Shown: one piece after another, positions 35,753 to 48,228 of the stretch
Numbering within the stretch: the stretch's first letter is position 1
How the letters are laid out: the number at the start of each line of letters is the position of its first letter
Origin: Synanceia verrucosa
Taxonomy: Eukaryota; Chordata; Actinopteri; Perciformes; Synanceiidae
DNA length: 64,000 nt
Assembly (NCBI GenBank): GCA_029721515.1
Contig: CM056553.1
Coordinates: 7,824,349 to 7,888,348 of the forward strand
Direction of reading: 5' to 3'
The notes under the pieces: model-generated
Database searches by the model: none
Seen by the model: only the letters and a program-made list of their open reading frames with translations
Told to the model about the DNA's origin: nothing
Translations under genes and position numbers: made by a program

Positions 35753-38700
35753 TCATTATCTTGTTTCACTGTCACAAGTCTGAGGTCTGTAAACTGTTTG
35801 ATTCACAGATATTACTTTGGATAGAAAATGATCACCATCTTCTTCCCAGCTGGCTTAATGTTAGTGCAAGAGGTGAAAGTTGGAGCTCATGAACAAATTT
35901 TTCTTGGAATTAGTCTCTAAGTCCACTTCACGCTTGTTTTTATGACGTTATTATTGTGCTGCTTTTAACCATTGTGGCTGCTTCATAGCACTTGATGCTG
36001 CTGTCAGTGTTGGTGTTCTCTCTCTATTGGAGTCTGTTCGACCACATTTAGGGTCTAATTATCCTCAGGTGGTCTATTTCGATTGTGCTTGACTGAGCTC
36101 TGGTTCCTTTCGGATCGGTCTCATTTTTTTAATATGATATATGTGAGTCGGATTCAGGTGGGTCTATTACGGGTCCAGTTTGCAGCAATATTTTAGACCT
36201 GTTAAGACCAGAAGTATGAGCTGTTTGTATTAAACACATGACACAATATGATGATATTAATATTATATGTATTGGATATGGATTATTCCTTAAAGCAAAA
36301 ATCACCAGACCAGCCGTTTTTTTAGTTGGTATCCAATATGACAATTAATCATCAGTTTAACACATATTGATTGTTCAGTCACCAGTATGCAACAACATAT
36401 AGACTATAGAGTCTCATAATGAAAGCAAAATGTAATTTGCTCTGCTGTTCCTGTCAGAAACAGATGTGACCAGCTAAGAACAATCAACACCTCTAGCAAT
36501 ATATTAAAATGAGCTATGCTTAATGCCTGCACAGTTGCACTTTCAATCCCTTGGAGTTTTCCTGTCCAGTTTTGTGACCTGTCAGGAAAAAAAAAGAAAT
36601 AGAAAACATGTGAAAACAACCCCGAGAGGTGTGAATATAATGTGAATTAATGAGGCCATATCATATGAGAGGAACAGTCTGGAGTGACTGCGGGTGAATT
36701 CACATCATTTGGATAATTAAAGATACTTACTTTGACATTTGGCACACGCTTGTGAGATTTACATTCACGATAAGCGACACTATGGCTGAGATTTCTGATT
36801 ATGTTTATGATCAAGTGATTGTCCCAGTTTACTTCTGCTCTGGTAATCTAATTCTGGGTTTGACTGTAAGGAAGAATATTTGCACCACCTGTCATACTGC
36901 AATGTTTATTGTTTCGTTATCCTTTATGCTTATTCTGTGATAATTAGATGTTAAGCATAGTAAAGCTTGATATTCTTTCACCTCGGTTGCCATCTATTTA
37001 ATGGCATAATCTTTCCTGGAGTCGATTTTTTGAAGATGATGCTAATGCTGGCCCTTGATAAGTTCTCCTTTACCCGGGATCGTCGCACACGTTCACTGTG
37101 ACACCATTTCAATGGCAGATTTCCCTTGCTGCCCAATTAAGGAGCAGCACAAAGGAAGGTAGTTGGAGCCACACTCTTGTTTTCTCTCCTGTAGTGGAAT
37201 GAAATAATCACTCAAACTAGCCCATGAAACAAAACGTCCACACAAAACAATTCATTTCTGTGACATGGATCCACCGACAATAAAATACTGCAGCGCATAC
37301 CATGGAGAGAGCAAATGGTCTGATATGCTCAGGTGAGATAAACAGATTGATTCATACTGGAAAATATATTTTCACATTTCCAGAAGAGGAAGCAAAATGC
37401 TTGAAAGCTGTGTGCTCACAAGCTGCTCGGATGGTTAATATACAAAACTGTGAATGCCAATTATCGATTTTTATATGTGGGTGTTTATCATACATTGTAA
37501 ACCCCAGAGTAATTAAATGCAAGTGTTATGCTTATGATAGCAATCATCAGTTTGTTTTCCAGAGCGGTCAATCATTCTATTAGAGGCCTTGCAGGAACTC
37601 TGTGTGCCACAAGGCCAGTGGCAATGCTCTGCCTCAGGCTAGCAGAACTAATTAGACGGTTGCCCAGTGGAATTCGATCACCACCATGTCCAATTCACCC
37701 AGCCCATTTCTGCTTTTCGCCCCAATTTCCATCTTAATTTCAACATGCTGTATGTCTCTGTTTCTCTTAATTCCCCCACCTCCCTCTCCAGGGCCAGCCA
37801 TCACGTTCGGTTGATATGTCGACTGAGAACTGTGATGCAACCTTATGATTCAAAAAGGAGCTTCAGAAGTGAAGTTTGTGAATTCGTGATATTCTCACAT
37901 GACTTGTTGGATATGAAAAAAAGATTTCTACATTGTAAGGGTTTTTTTTTTTTAATCTCACCATTAGAAATATCTTTCAGGATATTTCCCCTTTGCTTGT
38001 ATAAATTCAGGAAGCTTCTGAAAATGTTATGCTTTGACTTGAAACGTCAATAACACTGACAGGCATCATGAAGTCTATAGACTATACTAGTGGTTATATA
38101 TTGCCAACACATTTGTATTTGATTCCCTACTATTCTCACATAAGCAGCTGCACACTTGCTCATGTGTATCTTGATCAATGTTTGATCCTCCCCCATGTTA
38201 GCACCTAACCATCCGTCAACTGTATGATGAATTACTGTCTCAGCTAGTCATATGTAAAATTAAAAACATAAAACCAAGTGCTGTTACTACATAATTATAC
38301 CCAAGGGTTCAGTCAAGCCAGTTTTTTTTCATCTAAGAATCGTTTTATTCTAAACTTCAAAGTTGTATCATGTTATTATTGTAATGTATTACCATTGCTT
38401 TATTGCATGGAAGCTTATGTGCTCCATGTCTCCTATCTATTAGAGCCAAGGCCTCGTGCAATATTCGATTTGACAGACATGCAAATATAGAAATCAGACT
38501 GACAAATGTAAAGGCAGACGCACGTCCAGATGCACAGACCAAGTGGGAAAAAACAGTGACAGGTGAGGAGGAAAAAAGGTAAGGATGAGAAAAGCTTGAT
38601 TTAGACTGTGAGACATGAGTTGTTTCTGTCAGTGTCAGGACTACAGGCGTCCTCTGGGGTTTTGTGGATTGTTCCTATACACTGCCAGCGATGGATAATT

Positions 38701-40159
38701 GGTTATTTTGAGTAATTTTATGAACAAAGCTCAGCTGCTGCAGCTCAACCTCAAGTAAACAACACACCTTGGGAATAGCCTCTGTTCAGTCGCCTCATGT
38801 CTGTAGATTCCTGTCTGTATGCATGTTTTGTCAGCAGATTTAAGGAAAAGGCCAAACCCTTTTAGCCTAGACGGAGCTATTTTGATTCACTGTGATCTAC
38901 ACATATACTGTACACCAGTAGAAATGTAGAGTAACAATATGAGTTTCATTGAGGATTTTTTTTTTTGGTCACAATTAATCCACATCAATGCATTCACATC
39001 ATTAACTCTACATATAAACCTCATACTGTAGGCATGAGTGCAAATACTTGTAAGGGTATGGAAATGTGTGTATTATTAAATTCAGTGTTTGCCCTCACAT
39101 TTTGCATGTTAAATTAATGTGCCAGTATGGTGCCCCATATTGTAAGTTCTTGCATTCTGTTGAGAAACTGGTGTTTCCAAAATGTCAGCTTTCCAGAAAT
39201 TTTGAAGAAAAAAAATCCTACTGTTTGACATTTTAAACTTATTTTTAGATATTTCTTTCTACTCAGCATATTCTCTGGGGTTTGAAAGGCATTTTCATAA
39301 GCACAAAGTTTCAAGCCCTTTTTTAAAATAACATCCACCGACGATGTAACAGTGCATGGACTGGCTAAATGTCATTGCAATTTAGGAGCAAATTGTTATC
39401 ATTATTAATTAATTATTGAATAATTACGCTGATGGAATTTAAGTGTTAAAGACAACCCAGTCTAAGAAGAGCAGGCCAGGAGGATACAGCAATTATCTTC
39501 ACATACAAGCACATTCCCTTTGGTTCTCCCATACTTCCCCGTTAATGAGAAGTAGGATCCCACACATCCAACATCTGTTAGCACAGCTGGTTTCATCATC
39601 TAGATCTTTGTGTAATATTATCCACAGTGGATCCAGGTCTGAAGGGTTGCATTGTTCTCTGGTGTTGGCCTTGGCAAAGTTTCCTTCCTGTGAGGACATA
39701 ATGTCCAATGATAACCAAGCAGCTTTGACTGAGTCTGAACAGATATCTCTTTATTACCTTGATGATTAATACCTTTATGATTAACTGGAGAGTCAAAAAT
39801 ATAACAGATCAGCCATCAAAGGAGACAGGCGATTTAACAGTTGTATGTATGCTCCTTTACTAGATGGCTGTAATGCATCACATTAAAGCCAATTTAAACA
39901 TGTCCATCCTTTAACTAAACTACAGGTATCTGGAACAGCTTGGTATGAACATTGCAAAGATCTCAGTGGTTTAATGCAGATGTGTTATGTAAGTGTTATT
40001 TATTTTATTTTTGCTGCAAATGTACACTTTGTTATTTATTATTAAATAAATTAAGTACATTTATATCTGTGTTGATTTGTTACTTTTTTTAACAAGGCTA
40101 AATATTTATGTTAAGCCTGATGCCTTCGCTCACATGGCATGGTATACGGTTCATTCATT
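35753..40159. other. Non-coding stretch, no gene recognised
   Basis: Mostly AT-rich, with a T run at about 37941-37953 and another near 38957-38968. ORFs up to 128 codons (37667-38053) and the block 39443-39796, open on both strands, show no domain. I could not assign any repeat family. Confidence 0.45.
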
Positions 40160-40260
40160 CATCAGTAGTATCAGATCGGTATCAGGTACCGACCAATATG
40201 CTCAGCCCAGGTATTGTTATCGGAATTGGATCGGGAAAAAACTGGATCGGTGCATCTCTA
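40160..40260. mobile_element. hAT-like right end (GATCGGTGCATCTCTA)
   Basis: The segment AGATCGGTATCAGGTACCGA (40173) through GGATCGGTGCATCTCTA ending at 40260 matches the terminal part of fish hAT-like elements whose end inverts to TAGGGATGCACCGAT. Here the inverse of the end is TAGAGATGCACCGATCC, one base off. The left terminus was not found, so the element's extent is unknown. Confidence 0.5.
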
Positions 40261-42900
40261 ACCAGGACCAGCCTTCACTCCCCATCTGCATCAATGATCC
40301 TTATCCTCCCATGACCCTATCTCCAGTTCACCACTGGCCCTTCCTTGGAGCACTTTTGATAGATCCTGACCACCACCACAGAGCTTATGTGTCTTCATGT
40401 GTCATGATGAAGAGATCATAAGAGGTCATAATGTTCTGAACGGTTCAGTCTAACATTTCAACATTCATACATTTAATTTTAAACTGTTTTTTGTTGTCAA
40501 GGTCACAGTGGAAACTTACTGTAGTGGAATCTTACTGTAGGAACCCCAGGTGTGCTGTGCCTGGAGCACCTCCATAGGGATGCATCCAGGGAACCACGTC
40601 TCATTCGGACTGTTCCTGTAGAAGAGTAACAGTTCATCTCCGAGCCCCTGACTCTGACTCGTTAAAGTCCTCATTTTATGATGCAAACTGAGGCCAGTCC
40701 TGTGGAGGAGCGGCACGTCCTCCAGTTTTAGCCGTAACCTATTTATTTAGGTGTCGCTGAGTTCAGAGAAACACTGACCAGTTAATGAAGAGTGTTGCTC
40801 TGTGGCTTACTGGCATCAGTCAGCTACATTAGAGTGTATAATCGCATCAGGAGGGTAAGTTCAGGTTATTTTGACATGGGTTTCAGCTCTAGTAGAGCAA
40901 GGAGGTCAGACATACTGCCATATTTGGAAATAAGACAATAAAATAAGAAGAGGAACAACATTTAATCTGCACATATTGGAATACAGGATAGTTTTCATTT
41001 AAAGGCTGCATATAACAAAAAAACAAGATATCCATGCCAGATACAATAAATACGTAAATCATGATTTAATACTACTAATGTCTCCAACCGGCAGTCAGCC
41101 TCATTTTCTTGTAAAATTATTATACGATAACAAAGGATCCATTTGTTCTTAGAGAGTCTCATGTGAGCCTGTCATTACATTAATTAGATCACTGTAGATG
41201 TGCACTCAGTGTGTTTTTCACTGTTGGTGAAGAGAAGCCAATTAAAGACACAGGATATGGAAGATGACCACTAATTATCACATATTCAGTCTGAGTAACT
41301 GGAAACTATTATATGGATTATTGATTGGCTCAGTCTAAACCCCATGATTACACACAGACATGTGCCTTCTTCTGATCGTACTGCAGATTGATTATTACAG
41401 TGTGGTTTCACATTGTGTGTTATCACGCTGTATATCCATTTTATTTGCTATACCATAGTGAATAGACACAAATCACTTAACGCTCATGTGAGACTCGTAT
41501 ATGAGTGGAAAAAGCTTTAACTTTTTTTTTTTATTTTAAATTTATTCTGATTTAAGCAAATTTGTTGTGCATTTAAATGAAAAGGGTTGATTTTGAAACA
41601 CTGTAATATTTTATTTTCTTGTACTCCATATGTGTCATCCCCCAGTATGTTGTGGGTTCCATAACTAATCTTCCCACAATTTTGTCATTTAAAGTCTGTG
41701 TCATTTTATTTGTATTCAATAGAGCCAGCAAAGATAGCTTTAACCGAATGTGTACTTTATAGTGAGCAGTGAAATTATTTCAGTTTGGAGTTGGAGACAG
41801 TCCTGTGGCTTTCGCCTTGAGCGGTGATGTCCTCACTTTTGCACTGACATCAGCCTTGTATATATTATAAAAAAATAGGCTGTCGCAACTGTCTCTTTCA
41901 CCCACCCTATTTCTACTTTATATTTTCATTAATCAAAATATGTGATTGAATATTCCAGCCGGGTCATGTATCAATCATTCAATAACATTTCCATTAAGAC
42001 TTGTCTGTCTCATATCTGTATTCAGTGAATGAAGTATATCCTATGAGTTAGAATGAATATATATTCATACGAACATAACAAGATTGTGATTGAATCGACT
42101 ACCTGCCCAAAAGCTAGTGAAGAGTGATTGCACAGTGTACAATTACACACAGTCCCTCCTGTGCGTCATTGGCCAATATCAGTGTGCCAGTATGCTATAG
42201 CCTAATACACAACGAGCAGGCATAAGTGAGATTTCTATGAAGCGTTGTCTTATTGAAAAACAACAATGAGAAGTGTTTTTACGTACCTTCGTACCTCCAA
42301 CTACAAATTTGGTGTCAATCTAATGCCAGTTCATCTGTGGCCAAAGTACAGCTTCCACATAAAGCCTCTTACAATGAATTTATGTGTGAATATTGAAAAG
42401 AATAATGGCAGCTTCAACATGGATTTGTGAAATTCTCAGATTTATTAAGCTCCCAGTCTAAGAAATGTATAATTTAATTCTCTTCATTCTACCGTGGTAA
42501 AGCACATTGCAGTTAACAACAAAAAAAGGTTCAATTGAGCCATTTATAAGTAGCAAGTAAGTAATGGATCTGGAAAAGTACAGTTTTTCCCTTTGGAAGG
42601 CCACTGTTTTTGTTCTTATGCACGGTTGTATGCTTGACTTTGAATAATATATATTTCATTCAATAATAGCTCCTGTGTATGCTGCACATGTGATGACTTT
42701 GGCCTTCATATTCTCAACATGGAAAATTATAGGTCCTCTCATACTCCAGATATTTAGAAATACTGTATTTTTCCATCATATCATGAGTGTTGAGTGCCAA
42801 TATCATGCCTCACTGAAGAGTATTGACTCATATCCCCCAATACATGCAAATGTACTCACTGATGGCGATATTAGGCTTTCAAAACTGGAGCATAATTTCA
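40261..42900. other. Non-coding stretch, no gene recognised
   Basis: AT-rich sequence with a T run at 41523-41532. ORFs are short. No repeat ends recognised. Confidence 0.5.
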
Positions 42901-43800
42901 GCTCAAACTGAGGAGAGATAACAAAGATCATGTTCTCTCCACAATCAAAAGCCTCTCCAGTATGAGATCACAAACGCCATGTTCAGTATTTGTCTTACAG
43001 CTGAATGCTAATTGGGAACACAGTGGAATTTGCTTCCATGTCAATCAAATATCTAGTTAGCTATTTGCATTTTGCCCAATTAACGCTTGCTATAACAAGA
43101 AAACTTTTCCCTTAACTTAGACGCTAATGAGTAATAACTTTAACAAAATGATTTAATGCCAGGCATCATAGCTCTCAGTGCTAAGGCTGCAAAGAGCTTC
43201 ACTGTGCGGCAGTAGCTATTCTTTATTATCACGTCCCTCTTGCCTTCAATTCGAGCCATTTTTCATCAGCTACAGGTGGGCAATATAGCTACTGTATTAA
43301 CCAATAAAAGTATCTGTTATGCAAGCTGCTGTAATATCTAACAGGGAAGGTGTCTCTTGCATAGCTCTGTATAAAGGCAGCCAAATGCACTGAAAAGAGA
43401 ACTTCACGATAAAATGTGCAGAAGTGCTGAGTCCACTGGCACAAAGAGTACTAGACATCTCATTAGCAACAATTACTGATGAAAGAGAAAATTATGCACA
43501 AGCACTCAGCACAAAAACGCTTTCAACTTGCACACACACAAACTATCCAAACATGAGGAAAAAAAGCAGGACACATTCCTGCGTTGTGCAATAAAAAGGT
43601 TAGCCCTGTTACTAATTATGACACTAATTCATTATGAGGTAGAATTAGAGTCTGGCCTCTGCTGCGCCCAAACTCCAATCAGGCCTTAAATGAGGCAGAA
43701 AAAAATGGGCTGAACCTGTTAATGGAGAGACTCTTCAGACGTGTAGTTCAACACCTACACATCAGTTACTCACTTTTACGTTGTTAGGTACAAAAAACAG
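42901..43800. other. Candidate conserved non-coding block
   Basis: A repeat-free stretch with many homeodomain-type cores (GCCCAATTAACGC near 43073, GCTAATGAGTAATAAC near 43123, TACTAATTATGACACTAATTC near 43611, AGAATTAGAG near 43643) and CAATCAGGCC near 43677. Composition differs from the low-complexity (TA)n-bearing sequence that follows. Enhancer function is inference. Confidence 0.25.
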
Positions 43801-43948
43801 CTGCAATTCAGGGCTTCTCTATATGTTGAATTATATTTACTGCTCATATATGAAGCACAATGCACTCTTAACCAAGTAATCGGTGATTTATCGAGATGTA
43901 TTGCCCTTTTTTTCTTTACTTGATCGTTTTCTACTGTTGTTATTATGC

Positions 43949-43955
<7 letters not shown>

Positions 43956-44019
<64 letters not shown>
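43956..44019. repeat. (TA)n microsatellite, about 32 units
   Basis: An uninterrupted TA tract directly followed by the LINE 3' end at 44020. Confidence 0.97.
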
Positions 44020-44022
<3 letters not shown>

Positions 44023-44118
44023 GCCCTCCTTGTAATGTTGCACTATCCACTTTGCAGCTGTAACGATACAAATTTTCCCATCTGTGGGACGATTAAAGGG
44101 TTATCTTATCTTATCTTT
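44020..44118 (+). mobile_element. Non-LTR retrotransposon 3' end with TTATC tail
   Basis: The segment ATGTTGCACTATCCACTTTG, then GCTGTAACGATACAAATTTT, GGGACGATTAAAGG and TTATCTTATCTTATC matches the 3'UTR and short-period tail of a common fish non-LTR retrotransposon. The tandem TTATC tail is how such elements end. The insertion is 5'-truncated; nothing coding is present. (TA)n lies immediately upstream. Confidence 0.7.
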
Positions 44119-44780
44119 TAAACCTACTAGTTTAAACTTGAGTGTTACCCACTGAGACATTGTCAATTATACTCATGAACAATTCTGTCTACTTTTCAAA
44201 AACATTGTGTGTCAGTTGGACACTAAATATAGTACCTTTTCTAGCACGTCTTGTTTTATATACAGTATGAATCCTTCCTGATTCAGGCTTGAAATCACAG
44301 GAATACTGGAACCCTTCTGTAATATGATCCCCGCTACCCAGGATGACACTCTATGTATTGAAAACTTCAATATCACACAAACCAGGGCACTTTGTCTGAT
44401 AGAATCAGCCTGGTCAAATGAAAAAGTGAATGACACGATAATGTGTAATGCAAAGAGTGATAAGAATACCATGTCTGCTTTATGTTGTGTTATTATCTGC
44501 TACAGTGACTACAGTGGAAATGATCCGTGTGAATATTCTACGCTCAGCAGTAGTAATGCAGAATAACATAGGAGAGAGGCTATTTGGCTAATTGGAGGCT
44601 TAAGCTTCACTGGTGATGTTTGTGACGTGTATTTTGTTTTCTAATGTTATGTTGTGGAACTAAGGCTAATGGTGATGTTTTTCCTAAACCTAACTAAGTG
44701 GCTCTTTTGGGTTGGACCGAATGTTTAGGTACTAAATATCTGTGACATGTCCACAGAGCACTTTGATATTTTGTGACATT
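44119..44780. other. Non-coding stretch, no gene recognised
   Basis: AT-rich sequence between a LINE tail and a hAT-like MITE. Two overlapping short ORFs (44212-44566) on opposite strands have no domain. Confidence 0.5.
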
Positions 44781-44788
44781 GTTTTGAA

Positions 44789-45370
44789 TAGGACTGGGAT
44801 GATAATGCATCGCTGCAGTACCACGGTGCTGAGCTCATTACCGTCATCACCGCAATATATTAAAATAATAAAAATAAGTCTCTTTATATTTGCTATTGAA
44901 TGTTACAGACATGCATATGGTGTTTGATATGAAATATAAACAGTAATATTTAGTAGCATCCTGTTTTTAAGGCTAGATGGAGAAACAAAACTTTTCACAG
45001 TGCAGCTCGGAGGCAGCACAGGCATAGAAGACAGAAGCATTGCATAAACAGTCAGAGTTCAATTTCAATAGTAAGTGCTTATCTGATGTAGTACTGTCCA
45101 TTGTTGTTTATACTGCGCTGTTGACTTGATTTTATTCAATGATAGCTGCAAATCTTGTTACAAAGCTGAACATTGTTTTGCCAATTTGGGCACATTTCAT
45201 GCCAGAGGACAAGGAGCGATTGGCAGAGTTGCAGTGATCGTGGGGGAAGCAGGGTTGCGATCGATCAGCAGGGTTGCAGTGATTGTGGGGCACCGAAGTA
45301 ACCTGCCATACTGCATTGATTGTGTGCTCTATCACCGCAGTGATAAAAAATCCATACCTTTGCAGCCCTA
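44789..45370. mobile_element. hAT-like MITE with perfect 8-bp target-site duplication
   Basis: The 582-bp element begins TAGGACTGGGATGATAATGC and ends CATACCTTTGCAGCCCTA. It is flanked on both sides by GTTTTGAA (44781-44788 and 45371-45378), an exact 8-bp direct repeat as made by hAT transposases. The termini pair as TAGGACTG and TAGGGCTG (7 of 8). The interior contains an imperfect 48-bp direct duplication (GCAGAGTTGCAGTGATCGTG at 45220 and GCAGGGTTGCAGTGATTGTG at 45268). ORFs in it (45126-45407) are not transposase-like. Confidence 0.85.
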
Positions 45371-45378
45371 GTTTTGAA

Positions 45379-46771
45379 TTACTCTTATCATAATATTCCA
45401 CATCCATTTTAAGTATTTAGATCTTGTCTGCTTCTGTGCTTGAGCATGGCTGCAGGAACATCTCATAAGTGAAGAAGAGTCTGTTGGCACTAGGACATCA
45501 CCATGCAGCCGTCACAATATGTTTATATATTTCCAGTCAGGATATATACAGCTCACACCTAAAAGGACTGTGGCTTTAAAAGAGACTATAAAGGAACACA
45601 CTGGTGAAATATCCTAGAAACCAGTCTTGCCTTTTTCTCTTTTGTCCTGCGTCAAGGGAAGCATCTTTTCTGGAACTGCTCTCGGCCGTACTTTGACAGC
45701 TAATTAAGAGAGTGACGAGTGCTCAATTGCTCTGATGTGATGTGACGGTGAAAAAAAATAAAGATGAAAGAGAAGATTATGTTTCTATTAATATGATCTT
45801 AGTTTGCTCTTTCCACACCTTGGTCTTATGGCACAAAAGCAAAGTTCACTGACAAGCAGAAAGAGTCTCACAATAGCATACAATGCATGTCACCTACATA
45901 AAGACACACAATGTGTTAAAAGTTATTGTACATAAAGGAGAGGATGACACTGTGATATTAAAATGATATTCACACCTTCATTGTGAGTGATAGGTGAGAG
46001 CATTATTAGTAAAAGAGAAGCGGCTGGAAAACAAATCAAATCATAAATGAAACACCACCTGTTTATTCTCAAAGCCCTGCTGTGAGATAAAGATATATTC
46101 AGGTGTGATTTTCTGAAGACATTGCTCATGTTTACACAACATTTTGATATATTGGTATTCAGAACGTATTTGTGAAACACTATGTAATTGTGGACAGTTT
46201 TATTTCACAATTACATAGCATTTAGAGCTGTTGCTGTGTTCTGTTTTGTCCTTCAGTTCTGGTTCTCTTAAACATTTATTGCTTTGCTCTTGTTTTGTTC
46301 TTCCATAACATTAAAAATAGACAAGTTTACATCGGTTCGTATAATTTATATCCTGAGACAGAAGCAAAGTGGAGGAAGTAAAAGATTTGAGTTCATTCTC
46401 CTCCTTTTATATCACTCTTGTACCACTCATTTGCCTAACGCTCTCGCACAAATACAGGGCTTATCGACCTTCAGAACCTCTCAGACTGAGGGAAATGATG
46501 AAATTCAATCAAACCTCCAACGAATTGAGGTTGATTGATGACTTGGTGGTGGTCTGGCCATTGCTATTCCAAGTGAAATCAGATAGACTCTCCAAACATT
46601 CTCTGGGTGAGGCCACAGGGAAAGAGAAAAAGACATCACAAGTGCAGTAATTTGCACACTTGATGAACTGCAGAGGTAGTGTGGGACATCCATCGAGGCA
46701 TACTGTGGATGGAGAAAGCAATATAGAGAGCAAATTGGATTGAATACACCATAAAAATATTCATTATCGTT
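45379..46771. other. Non-coding stretch, no gene recognised
   Basis: AT-rich sequence. Overlapping ORFs at 46284-46774 on both strands translate to unrecognisable peptides. No repeat family assigned. Confidence 0.45.
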
Positions 46772-47800
46772 CATTCGTCTCCAGAGGATGAATCCTTCTG
46801 CCTTTGGTAATCCCCTGACTTTTCCTGTAGTATGAGGTTGACAGTTTGAGGTTTCTTGAGAAGTATCTCAACAACTACTGGATGGATTGCTATGTCATCC
46901 ACAGATGAACTGGGACAAAATACAACATGTAGAGTTCCCTAGCTCTTCCTTTAGTGGTGGATTTTACTGATTTTGAATGAAATATCATCAGCTATTGGAT
47001 GATTCCCATGAAATTGGGTTTAGATATTCATGATCTGCTTGCTCTCAGCATGAATTCTAACTCATCCAGTGAAAATTTCAATTTGTTTCCTACTCTGCTT
47101 AACCTAATATGTAACTCTAACTAGCCTAACTACAGCTGTCAGCGTTAAAACATTTTAAAATTGCGGTAATTGCATCTGCTATTTTAACCTTTGTCCTTCC
47201 AAGCATACTTGGAGTATCTGCTTCCTACTGCCACATGCTAGTGCAGCTAGTCAGATGTTAACAAGCAAAGCACTATTTTGGAGAAATGAAAAAATCTTGA
47301 AATATTGGTTTCTGATTTTTATAACATCATTTCCATTGTTACATTTATGAATACATCCAGTAGAACATCACAAAAAAATTCCACAACAGGAGAGTGCTCT
47401 GGCCTGCACACGTTGGTATCGGTTAATCAGAGTTGTAAATAAAGAGTTGGGCAATATCGGAATATCGGATGTCAGTAAAAAAGCCAATATCGAGCATTCC
47501 AAATTGAAGTTGTTTGATTAATCCTGATTTAGAAAAAAAAAGTAATAACATTACCATCGTCCATGTGCATTTTGTTCAGTGCTTATTAGCTTGCTAACAC
47601 ACCAAACTAAGATGGTGAATATTATTATATATTATATATAATAATAATAATATATTATTATACCTGCCAAACATCAGCATGTTAGCATAGTCATTGAGAC
47701 CATGTTAGCATTTAGTTTAAAGCACCGCTGTGCTCAGTACAGTACCACAGAGCTGAATAGTGTTAACAGTCCATAGTTTGAGATGCATGAGCTGCTAAAT
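46772..47800 (-). repeat. Old dispersed fish repeat, long copy in reverse orientation
   Basis: The sequence contains CTCCAGAGGATGAATCCTTC (46780), AATCCCCTGACTTTTCCTGT (46810), CAACAACTACTGGATGGATT (46870) and, after an interruption, GCTTGCTAACACACCAAACT (47589), CATCAGCATGTTAGCATAGT (47672) and AAAGCACCGCTGTGCTCAGT (47719). These are consecutive parts of a highly abundant fish repeat. It is the family of 8283-8575 in the opposite orientation. The middle is interrupted by a hAT-like end (about 47448-47502) and an AT palindrome-like run (about 47620-47661). Confidence 0.6.
47448..47502. mobile_element. hAT-like terminus fragment within an older repeat
   Basis: GGGCAATATCGGAATATCGG followed by AAAAAAGCCAATATCGAGCA resembles the end of fish hAT-like elements (inverse of TAGG-x-TGCACGATATTGGC). 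The terminal bases are degenerate and the other end is not identified. Confidence 0.4.
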
Positions 47801-48031
47801 TTATGCTCTAATACCAACATCTTAAAAGAAGTTTAGATACTCTATATATGCATATTTCACACCAGTTTCACACATTATTTACTCAGTTTCATTCAGGCTT
47901 TTACACCTGCATAGATAAAAGAAAAAAAATCTGTCATTGAAAAACCTAAAGTGCTTTTCGTGCACATGTCATCTGTCTGGGTTGTTGTGATACTGAGATA
48001 AACTTTGAAAGTCACTTTCAGTCAAGGCTAC

Positions 48032-48228
48032 CTCCAAATGTATTTGCGGCTTGGCAGCAGAGTTCCCTGACAGGTTGTGCCCCCCGCTGCCCTGGTTGCC
48101 GCTTGGCCTTCCTTTCGTCTGTACGGTGAAAGCACCGCTCAGTGCTGGCGTGCCTGTGGAGAGGCTGTGTGCGGGGGGTGGTGGCGGTGGTGGTTTGTGT
48201 GTTGCATGTGGGTTTGAAGGGCTTGGCC
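48032..48228 (-). CDS. Candidate proline-rich coding exon, unidentified
   Basis: On the minus strand the tract GTTTGATTGCTTTAG forms a reasonable acceptor (AG complement at 48229-48230), and GAG|GTAGCC forms a donor (GT complement at 48030-48031). The 197-nt interval is open in one frame: two leading bases, then 65 codons, ending in phase 0. The translation includes THKPPPPPPPAHSLSTGTPA, SGAFTVQTKGRPSGNQ and KPQIHLE, a low-complexity but protein-like cytoplasmic-linker style. GC content is well above the flanks. I do not recognise the protein. Overlapping frames on the same and opposite strands are also open because the block is GC-rich, so this could be chance. Confidence 0.3.

Noticed and set aside
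42400..42700. microRNA hairpins and other small RNA genes
   Set aside because: I looked for familiar miRNA seeds and for tRNA, 5S and snRNA signatures across the window and found none that I could support.
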